Origin: Pseudoalteromonas ruthenica
GTDB taxonomy: Bacteria; Pseudomonadota; Gammaproteobacteria; Enterobacterales; Alteromonadaceae
Reading direction: 5' to 3'
Length of the DNA stretch: 64,000 nt
Assembly (NCBI RefSeq): GCF_008808095.1
Contig: NZ_CP023396.1
Coordinates: 186,001-250,000 of the forward strand
Shown here: in pieces, positions 29,193 to 37,453 of the stretch
How the letters are laid out: the number at the start of each line of letters is the position of its first letter
Position numbering within the stretch: the first letter of the stretch is position 1
Notes under the pieces: model-generated
What the model saw: only the letters and a program-made list of their open reading frames with translations
The model's database searches: none
Told to the model about the DNA's origin: nothing
Program-made: the position numbers and the translations under genes

Positions 29193-29215
29193 TACTTCGT
29201 CGTCCTGCACCTGTT

Positions 29216-29396
29216 TCTTCCTTTATCTACCTTTTGTCTCAATGCGAAAATGGCGCGTCAGGTGGGATTGTGCTCTTGCTTGTTTGTCACCTACCTATGT
29301 CAATAAACTAAAGCTTCGCTCCAAAGTTATTGCCTAGAGCAGGTTACAGCTCGTTAAGGCTAAATTGAAATCATGACCCATCGACGATTTATTGTT
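29216..29396. other. Intergenic stretch without a recognisable gene
   Basis: AT-moderate sequence between the tRNA repeats and the peptidoglycan operon. I see no convincing ORF, tRNA or riboswitch fold. Confidence 0.5.
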
Positions 29397-29422
29397 AAAA
29401 GGAATAAAGTATTCCTTTTTGT
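29397..29422 (+). terminator. Terminator-like hairpin ahead of the peptidoglycan operon
   Basis: AAAAGGAATA-AAG-TATTCCTTTTTG: a ten-base stem, three-base loop and T-run. It may end transcripts leaking from the tRNA region, act as an attenuator, or be a protein operator (see next entry). Confidence 0.55.
29401..29415 (+). promoter_or_regulatory. Candidate MurR operator (GGAATA-3-TATTCC)
   Basis: The inverted repeat GGAATAAAGTATTCC lies 112 bases before the NlpC/P60 start. The same half-sites GGAATA and TATTCC recur in the murR/amidase intergenic region at 39168-39187, and 11 of 15 positions match GGAATAAATAATTTG there. Sharing by the two promoters of one pathway suggests a common regulator (inference). 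Confidence 0.45.
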
Positions 29423-29432
29423 TGTTTGTTTT

Positions 29433-29438
29433 TATAAT
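29433..29438 (+). promoter_or_regulatory. Possible -10 of the peptidoglycan operon
   Basis: TATAAT 18 bases after the candidate operator; the -35 is poor, fitting an activated or repressed promoter overlapping the inverted repeat. Confidence 0.35.
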
Positions 29439-29526
29439 ATTTTGATAGGATGAATTTAAGCCATTTTTTTAATCTGTGACGGTTGCGCCCAATCGGCGCG
29501 CTATCAAGGTGATGCGGAGCATAACA

Positions 29527-30957
29527 ATGACAAAAACCCCGGTATCGATAGTGTGTGCGTTAGTTTTAGGTTGTACCTTAGGTGCAGGGCAAAGTGCTGC
29601 CCAGCAAAGTATTGCCCAACAAAGCAATAACGCCCCTTTTGTAAGTGATGTGCCTTTAGTTCAGCAACCTATGCTTAACCCTGAATTTTGGTTGCAACGC
29701 CAAAGTGATAGTAAGCCGCTGATGTCGCAGTCGCAAATCCAAGCCTTCAATCGCAGCCTCATCAATAATAACCCTTACATTATCGATCCCCTAGCAATGC
29801 CTGATACGCTCTCTGCTAAGGCGTTACGCAGTTATATTAGTAACACCAGTAGCACGCCTTCAAGTCCTCGCTTTTATGTTGATGGCAAGCAACTTGATCG
29901 GGCCGATTTTGCGCGTTATCACGCCAATACCAATATTGATGCTGTGACTGATAGTAACCCGGTGCGCTTTGGACTGATTGTTGAGCGCACCTCATTGCGT
30001 ACCTTCCCAACCGCCGACAGGGTGTTAAACAGTGAAATGGATATCGACTTAGATCGCTTTCAAGAAACCGGGGCGTTTCCGGCGGAGCCTGTCGCTGTAT
30101 TGCATGAAAGTGCTGATGGTCAGTGGTATTTGGTGGCAGCCTATAACTATACCGCTTGGGTCAAACGCTCCGCAGTGGCGGTAGGTGATAAGAACCGCAT
30201 CCGTACCTTCACTCAAGCTGATGATTTTATCGTGGTGACCGGTGATAAAGTAGAAACCACCTATGTTCCTAATGAGCCTCGTGTTTCCGAGGTACAATTG
30301 GATATGGGTGTACGCTTGCCGCTAGCCCCAAAAGAGCAGGTTAAGCACCTAACTCATGGGCAAAATAGCTTGGCCAGTTATATTGTGACATTGCCTGTGC
30401 GCAATGACGATGGCACCTTGAGCTTTGCTCAAGGCTTAATACCGCGCAGTGCCGATGTGCATTTAGGTTATTTGCCGCTCACTGCGCACCATTTAATAGC
30501 CCAAGGGTTTAAGTTTTTAGGTGAACGCTACGGCTGGGGGCATGACTATAATGCCCGTGACTGTACCGGCTTTGTCGGTGAAATTTATAAGGCCTTTGGC
30601 GTGTGGATGCCGCGTAATTCATCGTGGCAGGGTAAAACCGATTACGGCTACAACTGGCGCTTTGATAAAGACAGTACTGAGGCACAAAAGCGCGAGGTTA
30701 TCGCGCAAATGCAGGTGGGCGACCTTATTTACATCCCTGGCCATGTAATGATGTATATAGGTTCATACCAAGGCCAACCTTATGTCATTCACGATGTGAA
30801 AGGTCTAGGTTATATCAAGCAAAATGGCGAGTTTTACGATGGCGAGCTCAATGGCGTGTCGGTAACGCCCCTATTACCCTTGCACCTAAATAGCACCACT
30901 TCTTACCTTGAGCGCACCTATGCGATTAAGCGCATTGCTCAAGGAGCAGAGCAATGA
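29527..30957 (+). CDS. Secreted SH3-domain NlpC/P60 peptidoglycan endopeptidase
   Basis: Cuts the D-Glu to diamino-acid bond of stem peptides (known activity of this subfamily), releasing L-Ala-D-Glu. 476 residues: signal MTKTPVSIVCALVLGCTLGAGQSAAQ, an N-terminal N_NLPC_P60-like helical region (about 30-130), one or two bacterial SH3 domains (about 145-330; FGLIVERTSLRTFP, DGQWYLVAAYNYTAWVKRS), then the C-terminal NlpC/P60 domain. That domain has catalytic Cys in YNARDCTGFVGEIY, His in YIPGHVMMYIG and a third polar His in YVIHDVKG. Start chosen by GGAG upstream and the signal. Overlaps the epimerase gene by ATGA, so translation is coupled. First gene of the operon. Confidence 0.92.
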   Translation: MTKTPVSIVCALVLGCTLGAGQSAAQQSIAQQSNNAPFVSDVPLVQQPMLNPEFWLQRQSDSKPLMSQSQIQAFNRSLINNNPYIIDPLAMPDTLSAKALRSYISNTSSTPSSPRFYVDGKQLDRADFARYHANTNIDAVTDSNPVRFGLIVERTSLRTFPTADRVLNSEMDIDLDRFQETGAFPAEPVAVLHESADGQWYLVAAYNYTAWVKRSAVAVGDKNRIRTFTQADDFIVVTGDKVETTYVPNEPRVSEVQLDMGVRLPLAPKEQVKHLTHGQNSLASYIVTLPVRNDDGTLSFAQGLIPRSADVHLGYLPLTAHHLIAQGFKFLGERYGWGHDYNARDCTGFVGEIYKAFGVWMPRNSSWQGKTDYGYNWRFDKDSTEAQKREVIAQMQVGDLIYIPGHVMMYIGSYQGQPYVIHDVKGLGYIKQNGEFYDGELNGVSVTPLLPLHLNSTTSYLERTYAIKRIAQGAEQ

Positions 30958-32063
30958 TCATTCAGTCTGTGCGTTTTGCACGCTTATCGGTGCCCTTGCA
31001 TACGCCATTTAAAACGGCGCTGCGCACGGTGACGCATATTGATGACCTAGTGCTGATTATTGACACTCTATGTGGCCGACGAGGTTATGGTAGTGCACCC
31101 TCAACGCCTGTTATCACCGGCGACACCCATCAGTCGATATTAAGTGTTATCGAGCAGGTCCTTCAACATCAGCTTATTGGCCAGCACATACAAGATATCA
31201 ATCGCTTATGTGATGACCTAGCGGCGGCAGTGGTGGGTAATTATTCCGCCAAAGCGGCGTGTGAAATCGCCCTCTATGATTTATGGAGCCAAAGTTTAGG
31301 TGTGCCGCTTTATCAGGCTCTGGGAGGGCTCCAAAGTGAACTGAAAACCGATGTCACCATCAGCGTAGATAGCATAGATAAAATGCTCAGCGACTGTGAT
31401 AAGGCACTGAGTAACGGCTTTGATGTGCTTAAAATTAAAATTGGCAATGAGCTAGAGCAAGACATTAAGCGGGTACAGGCCATCGCTGCTCATGTCGATA
31501 GCAAAGCGTCTTTACGTTTAGATGTGAATCAAGGCTGGGATGCCAAGCAAAGCGTGCGTGCACTGCAAGCAATTGAAAGCCAAGGTATTGTACTGGAATT
31601 GGTCGAGCAACCCGTACCAGCTCATGATATTGATGGCCTGTGCTACATCAGTGAGCGCGTGCAATCGAAGATTATGGCCGACGAAAGCGCCTTTTCTGCT
31701 AAACAAGTGCTTACCCTATTGGCGCGCGGCGCCATTGATATCATTAATATTAAATTGATGAAAAGTGGCGGTTTAAGCCGTGCAATCCGCATTGGCGAGG
31801 TTGCGGCAACTTATGACTGCCCGTGCATGATTGGCTGCATGCTAGAGGGCAGTATTGCAGTGTCGGCAGCGGCTCACCTGGCTGCAGCAAAGACACGGCA
31901 AATCAGTCTCATTGATTTAGATGGTCCGGCTCTGGGGCAATATGACCCCATCCAGGGTGGGGCGACGTTTTCGGGCCCACTGATTAGCCTTAATCAAACA
32001 GCCGGGCTTGGTATAGCGGCGATAGACGGCCTTATCGAACTAGCTGATGGAGTATGGCAATGA
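30954..32063 (+). CDS. L-Ala-D/L-Glu epimerase (enolase superfamily)
   Basis: Epimerises L-Ala-D-Glu from murein peptides to L-Ala-L-Glu so ordinary peptidases can digest it (function of YcjG/YkfB). 369 residues: capping domain, then the muconate-lactonizing-type barrel with the Lys pair in VLKIKIGN, metal ligands in LRLDVNQGW, ELVEQPVP and IMADESAF, the second Lys in NIKLMKSGG, and CMLEGSIAVSAAAH near the end. It sits between an NlpC/P60 and a YkuD-type gene, matching the classic murein-peptide clusters. Confidence 0.92.
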   Translation: MIIQSVRFARLSVPLHTPFKTALRTVTHIDDLVLIIDTLCGRRGYGSAPSTPVITGDTHQSILSVIEQVLQHQLIGQHIQDINRLCDDLAAAVVGNYSAKAACEIALYDLWSQSLGVPLYQALGGLQSELKTDVTISVDSIDKMLSDCDKALSNGFDVLKIKIGNELEQDIKRVQAIAAHVDSKASLRLDVNQGWDAKQSVRALQAIESQGIVLELVEQPVPAHDIDGLCYISERVQSKIMADESAFSAKQVLTLLARGAIDIINIKLMKSGGLSRAIRIGEVAATYDCPCMIGCMLEGSIAVSAAAHLAAAKTRQISLIDLDGPALGQYDPIQGGATFSGPLISLNQTAGLGIAAIDGLIELADGVWQ

Positions 32064-32815
32064 ATAACACATTATTAAGCTTGCTACTGCTAATAAGTAT
32101 CTTAATGAGCGGTGGCGCCGCATCTAAGCCACAACCCATTACCCTGAACAACCAGCAATTGGTGGTGGTGGTAACTGACTCATGGACCGATATACAAGGC
32201 GACATGCTCTTATTTGAGCGCAGCGAACAAAAGCGCTGGCAGAGGGTGGGCGAGCCCAGTGCCGTGGTCATTGGTCGTACTGGGTTGGCATGGGGTCTAG
32301 GTTTGCACCCCGCACAACCAGGTCAACAAAAAGTCGAAGGCGATGGTAAAGCACCCGCCGGGATATTTGCTTTAGGTAAGGCCTTTGGTTACTTACCGTC
32401 GCTGAAAACCGGGCTTGAATACCAGGCCATGGATGCCGACGATTACTGTATAGACGTTAAAGGCTCGCCCTATTATAACCAGATGGTCAATACGCGGGAG
32501 GTGGGGAGTCAGGCCGTTGAAGGCTCATCTGAAGCCATGCGTCGAGATATACATAGCCAAGATGAGCTATACAAAAAAGGCGTTATCGTCGCGCATAATC
32601 CCGACAATATAGATGGTGCCGGCAGTTGTATCTTTATGCATTTGTGGCGTGCCGCAGATAAGCCCACAGCAGGGTGTACGGCAATGGACGAGGCGGATAT
32701 GGACCGTTTACTAGCCTGGCTCGATCAACGCAAACATCCGCTGATGGTGATTCTACCGCGTGTGGAATATGCTCTCAAACGTGCACACTGGCAACTGCCA
32801 GCACTGCCACGATAG
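32060..32815 (+). CDS. YkuD-type L,D-transpeptidase-like exported protein
   Basis: 251 residues with an N-terminal signal (MNNTLLSLLLLISILMSGGAAS) and an L,D-transpeptidase catalytic domain. It has KAPAGIFALGKAFGY, the His of CIFMHLWRAADKPTAGC and nucleophile Cys in the T-x-G-C motif followed by TAMDEADMDRLL. Family members crosslink murein, attach lipoproteins or work in reverse as L,D-carboxypeptidases or amidases. In this catabolic operon a hydrolytic role is more likely (inference). The ATG overlaps the epimerase stop (ATGA) with GGAG upstream. Confidence 0.85.
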   Translation: MNNTLLSLLLLISILMSGGAASKPQPITLNNQQLVVVVTDSWTDIQGDMLLFERSEQKRWQRVGEPSAVVIGRTGLAWGLGLHPAQPGQQKVEGDGKAPAGIFALGKAFGYLPSLKTGLEYQAMDADDYCIDVKGSPYYNQMVNTREVGSQAVEGSSEAMRRDIHSQDELYKKGVIVAHNPDNIDGAGSCIFMHLWRAADKPTAGCTAMDEADMDRLLAWLDQRKHPLMVILPRVEYALKRAHWQLPALPR

Positions 32816-32827
32816 GCCTATACGGTT

Positions 32828-34396
32828 ATGAATGCACATTATCAACCTCTGGATTGGCTGGTCTTTGCTGCCTATGCCTTACTTATCGGCGCCACCGCTT
32901 GGTGGTTTAACCGCAAAAAAGCCACCACTAGCTCAGAGTATTTTCTCGGTGGCAATGCGATGCCCACGTGGATGGTGGCTGTCTCGGTGTTGGCCACCTC
33001 GCAGTCGGCGGCGACCTTTATCGGCGGTCCGGACCAAGGTTATCAGGGGGATTTATCCTATTTAGCGACCAACATTGGCGCCTTTATCGCCGCTGTCATT
33101 GTTGCCAAGGTGCTGATCCCGCGCTTTTATCGCTACCGAGTGTATACCGTGTACGAGTTGCTGGAGCAGCAAATTGGCCCCAAAGCCAAACGCAGTGCGG
33201 GCTTAATGTATTTATTTGGGCGCGTGTTTGCCAGTGGCGCGCGGCTGTATATGGCGGCCATTGCCGTGGCGATGATTCTTTATGGCAATATTGCCGCTAG
33301 CAGCATGATCATGGCCACCTTAGTACTGGTTTTGGTGGGCTTGCTGTACACCGTGTTTGGCGGCATCCGTACGGTGATCTACTCAGATGTGATCCAATGT
33401 GCCGTTTACACCGGCGCTGCCCTATGCGTCATTGTGAGTTTATGGCTGGCGATCCCAGCCGACTTCAGCACCGTGATTGAAGCGTGGCAAAACCCCGCCC
33501 CCGGGCAGCCTTCGAAGCTAGCACTGCTAAAGTTTGAACTCGATTTTAGTGCCAGCGGGGTATTTAATATATGGTCGGTGTTTACTGGCTTTGTGCTGCT
33601 CAATATTGCCGCCTTTGGTCTTGACCAAGATATGACCCAGCGGGTGCTCACCTGTAAAGACGCTAAATCAGGTAGCCGAGCGATGCTATTGTCCATCGCC
33701 CTAGTGATCCCGGTGATGTTGCTGTTTATTATTATTGGTTTGCTGTTGTTTGTTTTCTACCAACGTCCAGACATTATGGTGCAAGGGGCTAGCCAAGGCG
33801 TGGGGCAGTTCCAAGGTGAGAAAATCACGGTGTTTATGCACTATGTACTTAACGAGATCCCCGCAGGTGTGAGGGGGTTGGTTACCATAGGTATTATTGC
33901 GGCGGCCATTTCTACGTTGAACTCTGGGCTAAGCTCAATGGCATCGGTATTAGTGCAAGATTTATATAAACCTTGGCGGCAAAAGCGCAACCCAGATCAA
34001 CACGATAGTCACTATGTGGTGGCCGGACGCTGGGCCATGTTAGTGGTGTCTCTGGCGCTGGGAGGGATGGCGGTTATTTGCTATTTTTGGCAGCAATACT
34101 CGCAAATGCCGTTATTAAAATTTGCCCTCAGCGTCATGGTGTTCTCTTATTCCGGATTATTAGGGGTGTACATTAATTCGGTGTTTTTCCATCGCGGCAG
34201 CGAGTCATCGGTGTTAGCGGCACTGGTTATTGGCTTTGTCGCCACCTTATTGATGCAGCCTTATGTGCAAGCGGCGCTATTGCCAAGCGCTTGGCACTTT
34301 AACCTCGGATTTACTTGGCAGTTGTGTTTAGGCACCTTACTTGCCACGTTAGTCTGTGCCTTGGGTCGCCCCAATAGGCGGAGCAGCCATGAATAA
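32828..34396 (+). CDS. Sodium:solute symporter, candidate MurNAc or muropeptide importer
   Basis: 522 residues with about 13 membrane helices and SSS-family signatures: SSEYFLGGNAMPTWMVAVS, SQSAATFIGGPDQGYQGD, YTVFGGIRTVIYSDVIQ and GIIAAAISTLNSGLSSMASV. Its position directly before a BadF-type kinase and murQ suggests it imports MurNAc or a related amino sugar from the periplasm (inference). A transporter-kinase-etherase order is also reported for Tannerella murT-murK-murQ. No PTS gene (murP) is present, so the sugar would arrive unphosphorylated, which explains the kinase. Confidence 0.88.
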   Translation: MNAHYQPLDWLVFAAYALLIGATAWWFNRKKATTSSEYFLGGNAMPTWMVAVSVLATSQSAATFIGGPDQGYQGDLSYLATNIGAFIAAVIVAKVLIPRFYRYRVYTVYELLEQQIGPKAKRSAGLMYLFGRVFASGARLYMAAIAVAMILYGNIAASSMIMATLVLVLVGLLYTVFGGIRTVIYSDVIQCAVYTGAALCVIVSLWLAIPADFSTVIEAWQNPAPGQPSKLALLKFELDFSASGVFNIWSVFTGFVLLNIAAFGLDQDMTQRVLTCKDAKSGSRAMLLSIALVIPVMLLFIIIGLLLFVFYQRPDIMVQGASQGVGQFQGEKITVFMHYVLNEIPAGVRGLVTIGIIAAAISTLNSGLSSMASVLVQDLYKPWRQKRNPDQHDSHYVVAGRWAMLVVSLALGGMAVICYFWQQYSQMPLLKFALSVMVFSYSGLLGVYINSVFFHRGSESSVLAALVIGFVATLLMQPYVQAALLPSAWHFNLGFTWQLCLGTLLATLVCALGRPNRRSSHE

Positions 34397-35258
34397 TTAT
34401 GTGTTAGCCGTTGATGGCGGCGGCAGTAAAACTGCCCTAGCAGTATTTAATCGCAATGGCGAAGTGATTGCTTCTGAGCAAGGCGTAGGGAGCTCATTGA
34501 GTTACGATTTAAAGCTGAGCTGTGAGCGTATAATGCAGCAAGTGGCAAGCATTATGAACACTACAGCCATACCGGCGCATCATACCCAGTGTATAATAGG
34601 TGTTGCTGGCGCTGGGAATCCGTATAATCGAGCCGCATTGCTGCAGCGTTTAGAGACATTCGCTTTTGCTGATACCCGTGTGATCTCGGATGCCGTGACC
34701 GCTGTCCTGGGCGCAAATTTAGGTGCGCCGGTGGCTTGCGTGGCATTAGGGGCCGGCTCGGTGGGGGCGCGCTTGGATAGCCATGGCCAGTTACAGCTCG
34801 TCGGCGGCTGGGGATTTACACTGGGCGATGGTGGCAGCGGAGCGCGATTAGGGGCCATGGCGGTACAAGCACTGATGCAGGCAGTAGACAGGCAGCCGCC
34901 GCTACATGGGCTGATAGCCACTATAGCTAAAGAGGTGGGGGAGACCCGGGCCGATATCAGTGCCTGGGTGCGCCAAGCCACAGCCAAGGAGTTTGCCACA
35001 CTCAGCGAGCGAGTATGGCCGCACGCTAATCATTGCCCCATTGCGACCCAGATCCTTGCTCGGCATAAAAGCGCGGTGCTGCAGCTTATTGCTGATACTC
35101 GCCAAGATACTGAGCTTCCGGTGATGTTACTGGGTGGACTGGCAAACAAAAGCAAGCAGTTACTAAGCGATAGCGAACAACGAATTATTATGCCAGCACG
35201 CGGCAATGCCTTAGATGGCGCCTGGGTGCTGGCAACACAGAATATACAAGTGGAATAA
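34389..35258 (+). CDS. murK: BadF/BadG/BcrA-type amino-sugar kinase, MurK-like
   Basis: 289 residues of the ASKHA fold. Phosphate-1 loop AVDGGGSKTALAVFN at the N-terminus, phosphate-2 region VACVALGAGSVGAR, GGWGFTLGDGGSGARLG (typical of GlcNAc/MurNAc kinases) and adenosine loop VMLLGGLANKSKQLL. MurK of Clostridium, of this family, phosphorylates MurNAc and GlcNAc at O6. Here it would make MurNAc-6-phosphate for MurQ, whose gene starts five bases downstream. Overlaps the symporter stop by eight bases. Specificity for MurNAc is inferred from neighbours. Confidence 0.85.
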   Translation: MNNYVLAVDGGGSKTALAVFNRNGEVIASEQGVGSSLSYDLKLSCERIMQQVASIMNTTAIPAHHTQCIIGVAGAGNPYNRAALLQRLETFAFADTRVISDAVTAVLGANLGAPVACVALGAGSVGARLDSHGQLQLVGGWGFTLGDGGSGARLGAMAVQALMQAVDRQPPLHGLIATIAKEVGETRADISAWVRQATAKEFATLSERVWPHANHCPIATQILARHKSAVLQLIADTRQDTELPVMLLGGLANKSKQLLSDSEQRIIMPARGNALDGAWVLATQNIQVE

Positions 35259-35262
35259 CTAC

Positions 35263-36204
35263 ATGAGTTTACTGGATGATCAACGATCGAAATTATTACA
35301 TGAGCTAAATAGCATCGTGTCGGAAGGGCAAAACCCCGAGACCCTCGATATCGATTTATTAGCGACAGACGATATCTTGTATAAGCTCAATGATGAAGAC
35401 CACAAGGTTGCTCCAGCAGTACGCGCCATTATCCCAGATATTGCTAAAGCCGTGGATGCGATTGTGCATGCCTTTAGCAAAGGAGCGCGGCTGATCTACA
35501 TTGGTGCGGGCACCAGCGGTCGGTTAGGTATTCTTGATGCATCCGAATGTCCGCCGACATTCAGTGTTGACCCCAGCCAAGTGGTGGGCATTATTGCCGG
35601 TGGCGCCAAAGCGATTCAAACCGCTGTCGAGGGAGCCGAGGATAATGCCGAGCAAGCCATCGCCGATCTTAAAGCGCATAACCTGTGCGCCGACGATGTG
35701 TTAGTGGGTATTGCCGCCAGTGGCCGCACTCCCTATGTGGTATCGGCACTGAATTATGCCCGGCAATTAGGGTGTGTGACAGCGGGGATCAGCTGCTCGC
35801 CCAATGCCCCAGTCCTTGAAGCCGCACAGATCCCATTGGGGGCAATCGTAGGCCCAGAAGCGCTTGCCGGTTCTACTCGATTGAAATCAGGCTCGGCACA
35901 AAAGCTTATTCTTAACATGTTAACGACAGCAAGTATGATCCGCAGCGGCAAGGTGTATCGCAACCTAATGGTCGATGTTAATGCCAGTAATGACAAGCTT
36001 AAAGCGCGCGCGGTACGCATTGTCATGCAGGCGACAGAGTGCACCGCAGAGCAGGCGGCTGAAGCCTTGATGCGCAGCGAGCACAGCGCCAAACTCGCGA
36101 TTTTGATGCTGCTCAGCGGCGTTGATGCGCGCCAGGGTAAAAGCATGCTAGCCAAGCAACAAGGCTTTTTACGTGCTGCCGTACAAGGTAAAGATCATGA
36201 TTAG
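35263..36204 (+). CDS. murQ: N-acetylmuramic acid 6-phosphate etherase
   Basis: Splits MurNAc-6-P into GlcNAc-6-P and D-lactate in the cytoplasm. 313 residues, full length, with the SIS-domain motifs IYIGAGTSGRLGILDASECPPTF, GIIAGG, VEGAEDN, GIAASGRTPYV, EALAGSTRLKSGSAQK and VYRNLMVDVNASNDKL, all diagnostic for MurQ. The ATG at 35263 matches the family start; a longer frame from 35215 lies inside the kinase gene. Overlaps the following namZ-like gene by eight bases. Confidence 0.97.
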   Translation: MSLLDDQRSKLLHELNSIVSEGQNPETLDIDLLATDDILYKLNDEDHKVAPAVRAIIPDIAKAVDAIVHAFSKGARLIYIGAGTSGRLGILDASECPPTFSVDPSQVVGIIAGGAKAIQTAVEGAEDNAEQAIADLKAHNLCADDVLVGIAASGRTPYVVSALNYARQLGCVTAGISCSPNAPVLEAAQIPLGAIVGPEALAGSTRLKSGSAQKLILNMLTTASMIRSGKVYRNLMVDVNASNDKLKARAVRIVMQATECTAEQAAEALMRSEHSAKLAILMLLSGVDARQGKSMLAKQQGFLRAAVQGKDHD

Positions 36205-37366
36205 AGCGTTGGCGCTGATACTGGCCTGCACCGTCGCGCTTATGGGCTGCGCGCAGACACTCAAAGAGGACGGCGCAATTCGCGTGGGCGCTGAACAATT
36301 CGGCAAATATGCTCCCTTACTTGCAGGCAAGCGTGTTGGCCTGGTGGTGAATCAAACCTCGCGGGTACAAGACAGCCACTTGGTTGACTTTTTGCTGGCG
36401 CAGCAGGTAAATGTAACCACTATTTTCGCGCCTGAGCACGGCTTTCGTGGCGATCATGATGCCGGAGCCCATGTTCAATCTGGCATTGATGCGCGCACCG
36501 GTATTCCCATCGTTTCCATTTATGGCGCCAATAAGCAGCCTGCTGCGCAAGAGATGGCAGACATCGATGTGGTGGTGTTTGATATTCAAGATGTCGGGGT
36601 GCGATTCTACACCTATATCAGCTCCATGCACTATATGATGCAGGCCAGTGCTGATGCGGGGGCTGAGTTTATTGTTTTAGATCGACCGAATCCGAATATT
36701 GCCTATGTTGATGGGCCCATTCTCGACCCTGACTTTCGCTCCTTTGTGGGTATGCATCCCATTCCTATTTTACATGGTATGACTGTGGGCGAGTTGGCAC
36801 AGATGATTTTAGGAGAGGGCTGGCTGAACAGTGATGCGCAGCTACAGCTTAGTGTGGTGCCGGTGGCGCACTATAATCGCACTATGAAGTATTCGTTGCC
36901 CCTCAAGCCGAGTCCTAATTTGCCAAACGACCAAGCCATTGGCTTGTATCCATCATTGTGTTTTTTCGAGGCGACCCCGGTGAGCATCGGCCGAGGCACT
37001 GACTTCCCATTTCAAGTGATGGGCCATGACAGTGTCGCATTAGGCGATTTTGCTTTTCGCCCCCGCAGCATTGTTGGCGCAGCGGCATCACCGAAGTTAC
37101 AGGGCAAGCTCGTCAAAGGCGTCGACTTGCGACAAAGCTCTGTGCGTGGTTTGGATTTGACGTGGTTGATTAGCGCTCAGCGGCAATTTGCGCAAGCGCA
37201 GCAGGTGCTATTTACCCGCCCTGACTTTATGGACAAACTTGCCGGTACCGATAAGTTACGTCAGGCCATTACTGAGGGGCACAGTAGCGAACAAATAAAG
37301 CAAAGTTGGCAGCAACCCTTGCAGCAGTTTAAACGCCAGCGTGCTCCATACCTACTTTATCCTTGA
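36197..37366 (+). CDS. namZ: DUF1343 / NamZ-type exo-beta-N-acetylmuramidase lipoprotein
   Basis: 389 residues. The lipoprotein signal MIRALALILACTVALMGC is followed by the DUF1343 (YbbC) fold. NamZ, the Bacillus member, removes terminal MurNAc from peptidoglycan fragments (established; GH171). Conserved segments: VGLVVNQTS, IFAPEHGFRGDHDAGA with the His-Glu-containing loop, VVFDIQDVGVRFYTYISSMHY, LDRPNP, PLKPSPNLPN, FFEATPVSIGRGTDFPFQ. Periplasmic/outer-membrane location would supply free MurNAc to the symporter. The ATG at 36197 overlaps the murQ end and has AAGG upstream. Confidence 0.92.
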   Translation: MIRALALILACTVALMGCAQTLKEDGAIRVGAEQFGKYAPLLAGKRVGLVVNQTSRVQDSHLVDFLLAQQVNVTTIFAPEHGFRGDHDAGAHVQSGIDARTGIPIVSIYGANKQPAAQEMADIDVVVFDIQDVGVRFYTYISSMHYMMQASADAGAEFIVLDRPNPNIAYVDGPILDPDFRSFVGMHPIPILHGMTVGELAQMILGEGWLNSDAQLQLSVVPVAHYNRTMKYSLPLKPSPNLPNDQAIGLYPSLCFFEATPVSIGRGTDFPFQVMGHDSVALGDFAFRPRSIVGAAASPKLQGKLVKGVDLRQSSVRGLDLTWLISAQRQFAQAQQVLFTRPDFMDKLAGTDKLRQAITEGHSSEQIKQSWQQPLQQFKRQRAPYLLYP

Positions 37367-37453
37367 ATTTATTGCATATTCGTTGAGTTTTTGTACCTTT
37401 TTTAGGTTGGGCATGATACACAGTTGTTGGCAAACAATAACAAGGGATCAATC

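Larger units (their letters stand above)
28621..29215 (+). repeat. Four tandem repeats behind the tRNA-Arg array, each with terminator and tRNA 3'-end remnant
   Basis: Units at about 28621-28746 and 28747-28872 (126 bp each, nearly identical), 28873-29044 (172 bp) and 29045-29215 (about 171 bp). All begin with a conserved ~55-bp block (ACTTC...AAAGAGAAGTG, then AAACCARCGARAGTTGGTTTTTTT, a terminator). Units 1-3 end in CCTGCxCCCGCCA, nearly the tRNA-Arg 3' end CCTGCGTCCGCCA; unit 4 ends in a truncated CCTGCACCTG. The middle parts come in two types: A in units 1-2 with the palindrome CGAACCTCTGAGGTTCG, B in units 3-4 with GTCAGACTTCAGTCTGAC. The architecture recalls E. coli tyrT/rtT. No credible protein is encoded. 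Confidence 0.9.

Noticed and set aside
28621..29215. Possible CRISPR array
   Set aside because: Repeat units are 126-172 bp with conserved middles and internal terminators; there are no short repeats with unique spacers and no cas genes.
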